A DNA stretch of 64,000 bases from Vibrio lentus (lineage in GTDB: Bacteria; Pseudomonadota; Gammaproteobacteria; Enterobacterales; Vibrionaceae). Below are positions 56,027-64,000 of the stretch, piece by piece; the stretch's first letter is position 1; each line of letters starts with the position of its first letter. The stretch is from assembly GCF_030409755.1 (NCBI RefSeq), contig NZ_JAUFQE010000001.1:1-64000 (forward strand), read 5' to 3'. The notes beneath the pieces were generated by a model. The model was given only the letters and a program-made list of their open reading frames with translations. It ran no database searches and was not told the DNA's origin. A program made the position numbers and the translations under genes.

Positions 56027-57058
56027 ATGTTGACTAAAAATGTTATCGCTATCGACTTAGCAAAAAATGTTCTGCAAGCGTGCCATATCAATGTTCACGG
56101 TGAGCTGCTATCGAACAAGCCTTTGAGCCGTCAAAAAATGAAAGAGTTTCTGGTAAAGGCTAAACCTTCTATCGTTGCAATGGAAGGTTGTTGCGGTAGC
56201 CACTATTGGGGACGATTAGCCGAAAGTTTTGGCCACGAAGTTAGGATAATCAACCCTAAGAAAGTGAAAGGGTATTTGGAAGGTCATAAAACAGATCATA
56301 ATGATGCTCTCGCCATCGCTAATGCTGCTCTTCAAATCGGTATCAAATACAGTCAACCCAAATCTCTCGAACAGCAATCTATGCAATCTTTAGAAAGCAG
56401 TCGCCGTTTCTTATCACGCAGTGTTGTTTCATTGGGGCAGCATATTCGAGGCACCATTTTAAGCTATGGGATAGCAAACCCTAAGGGTGAAAAAGGTTTA
56501 AAGGCGTCGGTTCAAACTGTGCTTGATGGGGACACATCAATACCAGAAAATGTCGTATCTGTCCTGTCTATATTGTGGGAGCAATATAAAGAACTGAAGG
56601 CAAAAGTCATCGCGTTCGAAAAAGAGAAAAATGCTTTAACCCGCCAGATAGAGCCGTGCCAACGATTAATGGACATTGAAGGTGTTGGTGAAACAACTGC
56701 TGCGATGCTCTATACAACTCTTGGTGATGGAAAGCAGTTCAAGAATGGAAGACAAGCTTCAGCATTTGTTGGTCTAACACCAAAGCAACACAGTTCGGGC
56801 GGTAAGGTCTTTATGATTGGGATCGATAAATGCGGCGGTGTGAAGGAACTACGCTCTCTTCTTTATCTTGGTGCCATGTCTTATGTTGGACGGCTACCCG
56901 AAAAGCCAAAAACTCAGAAAGACGCTTGGTTGAAGAGTATCATTGAGCGTATTGGCTTCAAGAAAGCTTGCATTGCACTGGCTAACAAGGTGGTACGTAC
57001 TGCGTGGGCAATGCTTCGGTATGAAACCGAATATAAACCAGTATTACTCAACGATTAA
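56027..57058 (+). CDS. IS110-family (IS1111 group) transposase
   Basis: A 343-aa DEDD transposase. The RuvC-like N-terminal domain has IAIDLAKNVLQ (Asp), IVAMEGCCGSHYWGRL (Glu) and HKTDHNDALAIA (Asp pair). The C-terminal domain has IEGVGETTAAMLYTTLGDG and the serine region LTPKQHSSGGK. IS110-family enzymes act with a guide (bridge/seek) RNA from a non-coding end. The frame is intact. The start has a CGAGGG site. Confidence 0.95.
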   Translation: MLTKNVIAIDLAKNVLQACHINVHGELLSNKPLSRQKMKEFLVKAKPSIVAMEGCCGSHYWGRLAESFGHEVRIINPKKVKGYLEGHKTDHNDALAIANAALQIGIKYSQPKSLEQQSMQSLESSRRFLSRSVVSLGQHIRGTILSYGIANPKGEKGLKASVQTVLDGDTSIPENVVSVLSILWEQYKELKAKVIAFEKEKNALTRQIEPCQRLMDIEGVGETTAAMLYTTLGDGKQFKNGRQASAFVGLTPKQHSSGGKVFMIGIDKCGGVKELRSLLYLGAMSYVGRLPEKPKTQKDAWLKSIIERIGFKKACIALANKVVRTAWAMLRYETEYKPVLLND

Positions 57059-57247
57059 TCAGAAATAAATTTCTAATATTTTACAAAATGATGATGCATA
57101 AAAGGTAAGACCAACCTACTGAAAACCTGGCCATTGTGTAACGCTTTAAGAGGCTGAGAAACTGATAAGGACAGTAGGTGCGCAAACATCAAAGGCTAGA
57201 AGGTAGCTCCTTCAACAAGAAGCCGAATATACGAACGCATCTTAACT

Positions 57248-57880
57248 TTTTATTGGCTCCTCAAAACCACCGCCTAGGGCGGTGGTGATTGTTCCTTGAG
57301 GCTATAGCCTGAAGAAGTGCCCATGTTAGAAGTAACCTCTTATTCACCACAAGTAAGAGGAAACAACCACATGGGCGATTACAGAAGTTCATCACATGTC
57401 TATTGGCGTTGCAAATACCATATAGTTTGGACTCCAAAGTACAGATATAAGATTTTGAAAGATAAGGTAGGAAAGGAGCTTTATCGTTCAATCTATATTT
57501 TGTGCAATATGAAAGACTGCGAAGTTTTAGAATTAAATGTTCAACCAGATCATGTTCATCTTGTTGTCATTATTCCTCCCAAGTTATCAGTATCGAGTTT
57601 GTTAGGAGTTTTAAAAGGCCGAACAGCAATTCGACTTTTCAATAGATTCCCACATATACGTAAGAAATTATGGGGAAATCACTTTTGGGCTAGAGGGTAT
57701 TTTGTAGATACGGTCGGTGTGAATGAAGAAGTCATTCGGCGATATGTACGACACCAAGATAAGCAGGACATAGAGTATGAACAACAATTACAGTTATTGA
57801 AGAACTGATAGCGCGGACGCCCCCTTTTAGGGGGTTATAAAGCAAAACCGCCTTCTAAGAAGGCGGATATTTTTTTATTT
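57248..57880 (+). mobile_element. IS200-like element (IS200/IS605 family)
   Basis: A single tnpA gene sits between structured ends: a left hairpin CCACCGCCtaGGGCGGTGG at about 57268, and right-side hairpins CCCCCttttaGGGGG and CCGCCTTCttaGAAGGCGG followed by a T-run. IS200 elements lack inverted repeats and use such end hairpins. The exact ends are approximate. The element lies inside the 3' non-coding part of the IS1111-type element. Confidence 0.75.
57371..57808 (+). CDS. tnpA: IS200/IS605-family TnpA transposase (Y1 HUH)
   Basis: A 145-aa single-strand transposase. It has VYWRCKYHIVWTPKYRYK at the start, the metal-binding HUH motif in QPDHVHLVVIIPP, the LGVLKGRTAIRLF region, WGNHFWARGYFVDTVG and the nucleophile Tyr in RRYVRHQ. 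The ATG at 57371 matches the usual family start; a longer frame from 57317 is unlikely. No TnpB/RNA-guided nuclease gene accompanies it. Confidence 0.94.
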   Translation: MGDYRSSSHVYWRCKYHIVWTPKYRYKILKDKVGKELYRSIYILCNMKDCEVLELNVQPDHVHLVVIIPPKLSVSSLLGVLKGRTAIRLFNRFPHIRKKLWGNHFWARGYFVDTVGVNEEVIRRYVRHQDKQDIEYEQQLQLLKN

Positions 57881-57918
57881 TATCACTTTGTAAATACGTG
57901 GATTCCATATACAATAAT

Positions 57919-57996
57919 GGGGCAGATCTGAGCTAGCTGGCACTTTGAGAGAAAAGTGCCACGGGTAAAACTTCAGGCCAATGAAGCCTCTGGACA
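57919..57996 (+). repeat. Dispersed two-hairpin repeat, copy C
   Basis: GGGGCAGATCTGAGCTAGCT, then GGCACTTTgagagAAAAGTGCC, then CTTCAggccaATGAAG and CCTCTGGACA; similarity to fragment D continues through TTTGCCAGTG at 58010. It is the most complete copy and lies directly right of the IS1111-type element. Confidence 0.78.
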
Positions 57997-58127
57997 AAAC
58001 TTTGCCAGTGACATTACTAGAATAGGTTGCTTCTGCGCGGCTCACTTGGCTTTGCGAAAATCGCTACTTCATGACATTAGCTGATTAGTCATGTACAATT
58101 AATGCAACCAACAAGAGGAACATTGAT

Positions 58128-58280
58128 ATGGCCAATGTCTCAAATTCGAAGCGCCAAAAAGCTACATTTACCCCTAGCTTAAAGAACTTCAAAACCAGTT
58201 TGGGTTATGAAGGCATGACGATAAATAAGAAATCGAACGTTCAAACCATTGAAGATTTAAAACGCAAGTATGCGAGATAA
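58128..58280 (+). CDS. Fic antitoxin (YhfG/VbhA type)
   Basis: A 50-aa protein overlapping the Fic gene by 11 bp. It contains SLGYEG (residues 24-29), an exact match to the (S/T)xxxE(G/N) inhibitory motif. In class I Fic systems the antitoxin Glu (here Glu28) blocks ATP binding in the toxin's active site. The rest is basic and helical. A GAGGAA site lies 9 bp upstream. The arrangement of a tiny antitoxin immediately before a Fic gene supports the call. Confidence 0.88.
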   Translation: MANVSNSKRQKATFTPSLKNFKTSLGYEGMTINKKSNVQTIEDLKRKYAR

Positions 58281-58869
58281 ATATGGTGCTGATCAGGACA
58301 AATACTGTTACTCAAATTCTGATGTTTTAATTAACAGATTGAATATACTTGACTCGGATGAACTTGAAAAAGCCGAAGTTGAGTTTACGAGTTATAGGTA
58401 CCTTTCATACAAAAGTAATGTTTCTGAAATCAAGCATTTAGACTTTAATCACCTCAAATGTCTACATCACCATCTATTCCAAGATATTTTTGAATGGGCA
58501 GGTCAAGTTCGAGAAGTGGATATATCTAAAGGCTACACTCGATTCTGTACCGTTTCTAGGATTGAAGCTGAAGCTTCAAAATTATTTGATATTATCCCTT
58601 CGTTAGACAATTTGGCTTTGCCTGATCTTATCGAAGAATTAGCCAGTCTATTTTGCGAATTAAATTTGTTACATCCTTTTAGGGAAGGTAATGGCCGAAC
58701 TTTACGTTTTTTCTTTGAAGAACTCGTATTTATCCTTGGCTACACCATCGAGTGGCCTAAAATTACTCAACAAGAATGGATTGATGCAAATATTGCAGGG
58801 GTATCACTCGATTTAGAACCGTTAATTACAATATTTCGTTTAGCTCTATCTAATGAAAAACAAGACTGA
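58270..58869 (+). CDS. fic: Fic-domain AMPylase toxin
   Basis: A 199-aa Fic protein with the complete catalytic motif HPFREGNGRT (residues 135-144; His135 is the catalytic base). The flap/target-binding region FEWAGQVREVDISKG is near 74-88. It has no internal (S/T)xxxE(G/N) helix of its own, so inhibition comes from the upstream antitoxin. Free Fic toxins of this kind AMPylate targets such as DNA gyrase and topoisomerase IV and stop growth. The pair probably stabilises the plasmid. Confidence 0.94.
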   Translation: MRDKYGADQDKYCYSNSDVLINRLNILDSDELEKAEVEFTSYRYLSYKSNVSEIKHLDFNHLKCLHHHLFQDIFEWAGQVREVDISKGYTRFCTVSRIEAEASKLFDIIPSLDNLALPDLIEELASLFCELNLLHPFREGNGRTLRFFFEELVFILGYTIEWPKITQQEWIDANIAGVSLDLEPLITIFRLALSNEKQD

Positions 58870-59459
58870 ATTTTTGTGCGATTGCATTAGTTTTAATCGC
58901 CTAAACTCAGCTGAGGAGTGTTGAACCGCTTTTTTTCTGTGAAAAATAACGGGGCGAAAGTGTTTTAACTTATCTTCGCCGTCTAACTTGATGTAGCCAA
59001 AACCAGATCAAACTAAATTGGAAATGAACAGACTTTAATGCCCTCGGACATTTACAGTGGGAGTCGCTGATTTATAGAAGCCGGGTATCGAAAGACTTTC
59101 GTGTTTTTTGGCCGTTTTGATGAGTTTTGGATAACTTGGATGTTTTGTGTTGAGCACATATTTTTGTTCACGAGGAACAACCGTAGATATTAACCATTAA
59201 GACAGATGTTACACTTTCAAGGATGCATAACAATAGAGATTGAGAACATGAGTCGCGACGACATGCTGACTCAGAACTGGACAAGGCTCATTTAAAAGAG
59301 GCAATTGCTCCAATATCTTGCCAAACTTAGCCTTGTCTTCCAGATATACCGCAATAAATCAGTTGTTGGTCATGCCAAATAGCATAGATGCCAGTAGCAA
59401 CTTTCGGGCCATCAAAGATTACTTTCTACAACAAACGTGTTTTGCGAATAGATTAAAAC
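58870..59459. other. Non-coding stretch, nothing identified
   Basis: About 590 bp with several stops in all frames. There is a 15-codon frame at about 59248, but nothing resembling a gene, repeat or RNA. It may be decayed accessory DNA. Confidence 0.3.
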
Positions 59460-60281
59460 TCAGCAGTCGCAAGTATAACGACACTTTGGATACGTAGAGC
59501 AACCATAAAAAGACATACCAGATTTAGCTCCTCGCTTAGCAACACGCATTACAAGCTTAGATTGGCAACTAGGGCAAATCATAGATTCGACGCCTGCCCT
59601 GTGTGTTTGGGGCGATATTGATGGTTTATTTTGAAAGCTGCGCCCATCTTCAATCATATGTACTAGTTCGCTGCCGTTGACTAGCCACAAGCGCTTATCT
59701 AGGGAAAAAGCGACAGCCTCAGAAGTAAAGTCTCCTGAAGTTACGATAATCATCTTACTGGCATTGTTCGCGATCATGACACCGTACATTTCCCTTAGAA
59801 TTTGCACACCCACTTTGCGAGTTTTCCAATGCTTACATTGTACAAGGCTTAACTCACTATCTTTTGTAAGCCAAATATCAACACCGCCATCAGATTTTTG
59901 AGCGAAAGACTGTTTGACCGCATACCCTTGAGACTTAAAGTATTCTCCTATGTAACTTTCAAATTCGATCCAAGTCAGGTGATTTAGTGGGGAAGTATTC
60001 CTCTGAATTTTAATCTGAGTGTTCGTCTTGAGATAGCTTCTTTTCCTCTGATATTGCTTGAAAAACGCTATCGGTGCGGGGATAAGAAATAAGAACGTAA
60101 AATATGGAGTCATCAAGGGCAAGTTTGGAGCAATAGCTTCAAAGATGAAATTATTGCTATCCACGGCCAAGCTAGGCAATAGATATGAAAGCCCAAAATA
60201 AATACAAGCAGAGAGCACTACGCTTAACCACCATGGAGCGTCCATTAAGTGCCATATGATTCCATCGTTTTTTCGTGCCAT
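59460..60281 (-). CDS. Mrr-like restriction endonuclease with membrane segments and zinc ribbon
   Basis: A 273-aa protein with two N-terminal membrane helices (about residues 17-36 and 56-76). An Mrr-type PD-(D/E)XK domain follows: LTWIEFESYIGEYFKSQGYAV, GGVDIWL (Asp135), QCKHWKTRKVG (Gln148, Lys150), and EMYGVMIANNASKMIIVTSGDFTSEA. A C-terminal topoisomerase-type zinc ribbon is CPSCQSKL ... GCSTYPKCRYTCDC. Such enzymes cut modified or foreign DNA. The ATG at 60281 is preferred to an upstream TTG. Confidence 0.92.
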   Translation of the reverse strand: MARKNDGIIWHLMDAPWWLSVVLSACIYFGLSYLLPSLAVDSNNFIFEAIAPNLPLMTPYFTFLFLIPAPIAFFKQYQRKRSYLKTNTQIKIQRNTSPLNHLTWIEFESYIGEYFKSQGYAVKQSFAQKSDGGVDIWLTKDSELSLVQCKHWKTRKVGVQILREMYGVMIANNASKMIIVTSGDFTSEAVAFSLDKRLWLVNGSELVHMIEDGRSFQNKPSISPQTHRAGVESMICPSCQSKLVMRVAKRGAKSGMSFYGCSTYPKCRYTCDC

Positions 60282-60599
60282 TTGAAGATTACCCGATAAG
60301 CATTTAGATGCATTAAAACACAAGAGGTAGATAATGGATATAGTTTGTAAGGTGATACTTATCAGTATGATAGCTATTGATGAGCTAGGGCAGGGAAGGC
60401 AACGCTTGAATTCGGATTCCGAACACTTCTAACTCATAGTTGTCGAGTAGACGACATACTCAAGTCAAGATGACTGTGCTCACCAAGCGACTACAAATCA
60501 AAGTCTGCATGACATCAAATTTGGGAGTCAGCAGGTTTTAAGGCACTTTCATGATAAATTTGTCAACATGATAAAATCGATTAACAACCTTCAATTTAT

Positions 60600-60872
60600 A
60601 TGAATGACCAACTAACCCCTATCAACAAAGACCATTTGAAAAAACTTATCCGAGCAGAACTGGAGCTAACATGGTTTGATAATAAATCAGCTAGCCCTGA
60701 TATGTCTTGGGTTATTCCTACGGTGCTGGAAACATTGTTTACTGAGTTGATAACTCATACGCGTGGTAATCAAGCAAAGGCTGCTAGGATGTTGGGGATC
60801 AACAGGGGGAGTTTCAGCAAAAAATTAAACCAGATCACAAGTAATAAACTTGGATTGGTTGAAAGCCTATAG
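60600..60872 (+). CDS. Fis-family DNA-binding protein
   Basis: A 90-aa protein ending in a Fis-type helix-turn-helix (NQAKAARMLGINRGSFSKKL, about 61-80), preceded by helices that would dimerise (VIPTVLETLFTELITHTRG). It resembles Fis in size, but the N-terminal half is diverged, so it is probably a plasmid paralogue with its own targets, not a host Fis. There is no operon partner; it is divergent from the Mrr-like gene. Confidence 0.88.
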   Translation: MNDQLTPINKDHLKKLIRAELELTWFDNKSASPDMSWVIPTVLETLFTELITHTRGNQAKAARMLGINRGSFSKKLNQITSNKLGLVESL

Positions 60873-60959
60873 GTATACATCAAGCCTATTAGGACACTGC
60901 AGAAGACGTAGCCATCATTACCTTGAAAAACGCCGCCAGTCAGTAGCTTGGTCTAATTT

Positions 60960-60983
60960 ACCCCCGTGATATATCACGGGGGT
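60960..60983. repeat. Perfect 24-bp palindrome
   Basis: ACCCCCGTGATATATCACGG and the remaining GGGT form an exact palindrome. It lies between convergent genes (Fis-like and the small secreted protein). T-runs are short (TTT), so it may be a weak bidirectional terminator or a dimeric binding site. Confidence 0.6.
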
Positions 60984-61039
60984 TTACAGCGAACAGCATG
61001 ATAAGAACGGATAACCTTTTGGCAGGGTAAATCGACAGC

Positions 61040-61493
61040 TTAAAATTGCTTTTGTACTGGGCAAGGGTATTGCTCTTTTAACGCGGCGGTTAGATAGCTG
61101 GCGATACTGCCACCAATGCCTGCTTTGCCGTATTTTTTTAAACGAGGATCGTGTTCAAGTCTGTTGTCGATAATTGTCATCAGATCTTTGGTTTTCCATT
61201 CCCATAATGTTTCGCGACTGGCTGCATCTTTCATTGGCAAGCAATAATCAATGCGTTGGCCGCGAGCATCTAAACGGGTGGTATAAAAGTTCACGGCGTT
61301 AGCAGCGACACGAGTACCAATCAATAAATCTCGATACTCAGGACTCCCCGGATTTTGATAATGTTCAACATAGTAACTCATATCTGCAGGGCTTTTGCCG
61401 CTGCTGAGTCGGTCGATTTCTGGAATTTGACTATTGGCTAAGCTCAAAAAAGAGAAACATGTGCCTAAGCCTAATACGAGCCATTTCATCATT
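61040..61493 (-). CDS. Hypothetical secreted protein next to traG
   Basis: A 150-aa protein with a signal peptide (MMKWLVLGLGTCFSFLSLANS) and two cysteines (YCLPMK and YPCPVQ). The mature part resembles small periplasmic Rap1a/Tai-type helical proteins in layout, but this is weak. GGAGGG lies 6 bp before the ATG at 61493. It is 86 bp after traG on the same strand. In F-type plasmids this position holds entry-exclusion genes, so an exclusion or channel role is possible. Confidence 0.7.
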
Positions 61494-61578
61494 AATCCCT
61501 CCATTTAATACTGTACATAATACTAGGTTGCTTTGATATCTCACTTGGAGCGCTCAATAATTAATCATTATTTATAGG

Positions 61579-63999
61579 TTAAGAGCGGGTTTGCTCCTCC
61601 TTCTGTGTTGGTTGTAAGGTTGATGGTGGCTCAACACGGTTACTGGTACTCTCAAATTGTTCACGTGTCTCCTGCACGATTTGCGAGTGGTTGTCGGGGG
61701 TGTAATAACGCTCAGTGCCGCCGCGTTGCTCATGCTGCTCAATCACCGTTTGGCTGGTGTTGCCTAGAGCCTTACCTTTGTATTGTTCGCCCACCATTGT
61801 TTGCCACTCGGATTGGGTCGGCTCAGGATTAAAGGTACGTTCGTGCTCTTCTTGAGTGGGGACGCTGGCGAGCACAAAATCTTTAAACGTGTCGGTTGTT
61901 TTAAATTTTTCCCATTCATCAGCGCGGGCTTGGCGTGATTTATCATTACTACCGGTAAGAATCTGCTCTGCTCGGCCTACTTCAGATTGATATTTCTCCT
62001 CCACAAAATCTTGGAATGGTATTTCCAGTTTCTCAGTCAGGCTGGCCATATGACGTTGCTCTTGGCTGTTGACTTGACTGAGCGTATCGACCTCTTGTTG
62101 AGATTGTGTCGTGGACGTTATTAAGCCTTGTGTCTCACTAAAGTTCGCCGTAAAGCCAGTGGCGTAAGTGCCCATCTCCGTATTACGTTCATCGGCCGTG
62201 AGGCGGTTGCTCGCCTCAATGGTTTGGTTGGCACCAGAGCGGTAGGATTCGATGGCGGCTTGTATTTGGCTTTGTTGTTCGTTGCTCATGCTGCTGAGCG
62301 TTTCGCGGTCTTCCTGGGTCCATTTTTGTCCCGTGGACGCGTTCACACTTCCATTAAATCCTATAGCACCACCGAGAGCGCCGCTTGACAGTCCAGCGTT
62401 CACGTCATAACCGCCGTACGCTGAGTGTAAGAAGGCATTCGCTTTCTCATGACTCCATCCGGTTGCTGCACTGACTTGCTCAGTGGCGGAGTTGACCTGC
62501 TCTAAGCCTTTTGAAGCCGCTGCAGTTGCACCGTGTCCATGGGTTAAACCGTAACCTTGGGTTGACGAATAATTCTCTTTCCAATCGGCCAGCAATTGAG
62601 AGCCACTTTGTGTGCTTTGCGACAAGGCCGCTTGTTGCGTCGAGAGGTTGGATTGAGCTTGAGTGTGCAAGTCTTGCACCGCTTCGCTGTATTGACTAGA
62701 GCTGGCGACGTTCCACTGGAAATTCGACGCGGTAGGGCTAGTGTCATACACGGTTGTATCACCGTATTGCGTTGAAAGCATACCGTCTTCGCTTTGCGTG
62801 GTACTGCCGTGTTGTTTCAGCAATGTCGACGTATCAAACTTATTGCCATTGACGTTGTTAAACGTGTGGGTCTGCAGTTGCGTATTACCGTGGCTGATGT
62901 CACCGCTTGAGGCCGCGGCTGACGTGCGGGCATTGGTTTGGTTTATCATTCCCGCCAGTTGGTAGTTTAAACTGCTCATCATGGCCGCGGCTCCTTTGGT
63001 TAACGCCAAAGCAATCGCGGGGGTGGACATCATCAAGTAACCGGTGATGGCGGCGTAACGCGTGTTGACGTAATCAATGCCGCTCATGTTCGAGAGGGTG
63101 ATGCCGCGTAATCCTTGTGTCGCGCCCTGGGTCGCCCCTTCTAAGAACCACATCATGATTGCGTTGAGGATGGTGAATATCATCGGCCAAGTGGCCAGAT
63201 AGAAAAAACTGCCCACGTAGTTTTTAAGGACAGGCAGCGCCATATGTGGCAGCAAGGCGATGATGGCAATGATCGCCCCAAAGCAGACAAACAAAATGAC
63301 CCCGATTGAGTGCATCATTGGAATGAACTCTTTGGCTTGCAGCCCAATGTTGGCCCACATGGTGGTGGTTTGCATTTGGTTGGCGGTGTAGGCGTAGTTG
63401 GCCGCGATACCTCGGTGCGTGTTTTCGATGTTCCATCGCGTCATGTTGATGACCATGTTCTGTTTTAAAATATCGACCGCGCTATTACTGACCCCAATTA
63501 AATCTTGGTGACTGTTCTCGATGGCGTTTCTTAAGAACGTTGATTGGATGTTGCTCTCTCGTCCCAAGATATACGCGCCCAGTTTATTCATGGTTTGATT
63601 GGCCTCTTCATCAAATTGTTGAGTGAGTTCAGGAAAAGCGTCGCGGCAGGTTCTGTATTGACCCTGGGGGTTATAGAGTCCACGAATGGGGGACATCGAT
63701 TTTGTGGCGAGAAAACCGAGTAAATCCGGTGCTTGCAGGATGTTTTGCATGGTGTATTTTTTGTTAATTCGAATGTCTCCGACGATGCAGTTGTGATAAA
63801 AGTCTTTCCAATAGCGTTGCAGGTCAATGGTTTCGGCGTTGGCGCTACGAAGCAACGTGTATAAATTCGAACCAAACACCATGCCTGAGGAGCTGTAGCT
63901 TTCATCCTCTGTACTGCTAAAGACGATTTCAATGCCTTCGGTTAAGCCGTGCATGAACGTGGTGGCCGCCCAACCGGGTATCGCGACGATGTAAGGCAC
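61579..63999 (-). CDS. traG: TraG, conjugative mating-pair stabilisation and exclusion protein (partial)
   Basis: The last ~806 codons of a TraG-type protein, open to the window edge, so the N-terminus lies outside. The first third has membrane segments (MHSIGVILFVCFGAIIAIIALLPH, FYLATWPMIFTILNAIMMWF, YAAITGYLMMSTPAIALAL) and matches the TraG_N domain (GLYNPQGQYRTCRDAF). The rest is a long Ser/Gln/Thr-rich periplasmic domain, typical of TraG*. It takes part in pilus assembly and mating-pair stability and recognises the exclusion protein of the recipient. In F it is followed closely by traS, traT and traD; here 15 kb of other DNA intervene. Confidence 0.93.
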   Translation of the reverse strand: MPYIVAIPGWAATTFMHGLTEGIEIVFSSTEDESYSSSGMVFGSNLYTLLRSANAETIDLQRYWKDFYHNCIVGDIRINKKYTMQNILQAPDLLGFLATKSMSPIRGLYNPQGQYRTCRDAFPELTQQFDEEANQTMNKLGAYILGRESNIQSTFLRNAIENSHQDLIGVSNSAVDILKQNMVINMTRWNIENTHRGIAANYAYTANQMQTTTMWANIGLQAKEFIPMMHSIGVILFVCFGAIIAIIALLPHMALPVLKNYVGSFFYLATWPMIFTILNAIMMWFLEGATQGATQGLRGITLSNMSGIDYVNTRYAAITGYLMMSTPAIALALTKGAAAMMSSLNYQLAGMINQTNARTSAAASSGDISHGNTQLQTHTFNNVNGNKFDTSTLLKQHGSTTQSEDGMLSTQYGDTTVYDTSPTASNFQWNVASSSQYSEAVQDLHTQAQSNLSTQQAALSQSTQSGSQLLADWKENYSSTQGYGLTHGHGATAAASKGLEQVNSATEQVSAATGWSHEKANAFLHSAYGGYDVNAGLSSGALGGAIGFNGSVNASTGQKWTQEDRETLSSMSNEQQSQIQAAIESYRSGANQTIEASNRLTADERNTEMGTYATGFTANFSETQGLITSTTQSQQEVDTLSQVNSQEQRHMASLTEKLEIPFQDFVEEKYQSEVGRAEQILTGSNDKSRQARADEWEKFKTTDTFKDFVLASVPTQEEHERTFNPEPTQSEWQTMVGEQYKGKALGNTSQTVIEQHEQRGGTERYYTPDNHSQIVQETREQFESTSNRVEPPSTLQPTQKEEQTRS

Positions 64000-64000
64000 G

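Larger units (their letters stand above)
55961..57909 (+). mobile_element. IS1111-type (IS110 family) element interrupted by an IS200-like element
   Basis: A perfect 12-bp inverted repeat TATGGAATCCAC (55961-55972) and GTGGATTCCATA (57898-57909) brackets the transposase gene. Subterminal inverted repeats of about this length mark the IS1111 group. Subtracting the IS200-like insertion leaves about 1.3 kb, normal for the group. The right end lies only 9 bp from repeat C. Confidence 0.8.

Noticed and set aside
62128..62965. Plus-strand frames opposite traG
   Set aside because: They run antisense to the Ser/Gln-rich part of traG and show no independent motifs or start sites.
1..64000. tRNA, rRNA or plasmid replication initiator genes
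   Set aside because: None could be recognised on either strand; the replication region is probably outside the window.

Overview
The window looks like part of a large conjugative plasmid from a Vibrio or close relative. A Vibrio-type host is an inference from the protein types and moderate-to-low GC; no species-specific marker, rRNA, tRNA or replication initiator was seen. The plasmid nature is better supported: a ParA with a small partner protein and repeated operator-like sites (1.0-2.2 kb), and F-type transfer genes on the minus strand (partial traG at the right edge, traD, and a TrwC/TraI-type relaxase-helicase).

Layout. 0-2.2 kb: a hypothetical gene and the partition locus. 2.2-12 kb: a plasmid backbone segment of small orphan genes. 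Three of them share a duplicated hairpin leader (upstream of 2645, 4042 and 10336). The segment also holds a radC split by a group II intron, an alpha/beta hydrolase, an Rpn-type nuclease and a lytic transglycosylase. 12.3-25 kb: an integrase and defence block with two overlapping tyrosine recombinases, a third small recombinase, a PLD-like nuclease and a complete type I restriction system (hsdM, hsdS, a DUF4268-type nuclease candidate, hsdR). 25.2-35.3 kb: two decayed insertion sequences (IS5-type and IS1634-type) bracket a RiPP gene cluster. 35.5-45.7 kb: a candidate oriT/iteron region, a small DNA-binding-like protein, then traI (broken by an IS10-like element) and traD. 45.7-61 kb: accessory DNA lying between traD and traG, with a LysR/esterase pair, a second IS10-like copy, a second group II intron, an IS1111-type element carrying an IS200-like insertion, a Fic toxin-antitoxin pair and an Mrr-like nuclease. 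61-64 kb: a small secreted protein and traG.

The main result is the cluster at 26170-33869. A 53-residue ORF ends exactly in WNWSKSF, the seven-residue core of darobactin A, the BamA-inhibiting antibiotic. It is followed by a FtsX-type permease, a membrane-fusion protein, a LolD/MacB-type ATPase, a radical SAM/SPASM enzyme, and then an additional ABC exporter. The first five match the known darABCDE order. Here the precursor has no residues after the core, a strong hairpin separates darA from darB, and the cluster sits on a transmissible replicon between IS remnants.

Other notable structure: an exact traI disruption with a 9-bp target duplication; two same-length IS10-like elements with the same predicted transposase in inverted orientation; a group II intron inside the catalytic HNHPSG codons of radC; a dispersed two-hairpin repeat (copies near 48.8, 52.1 and 57.9 kb, one split by the second intron); and nested insertions in an IS1111-type element.
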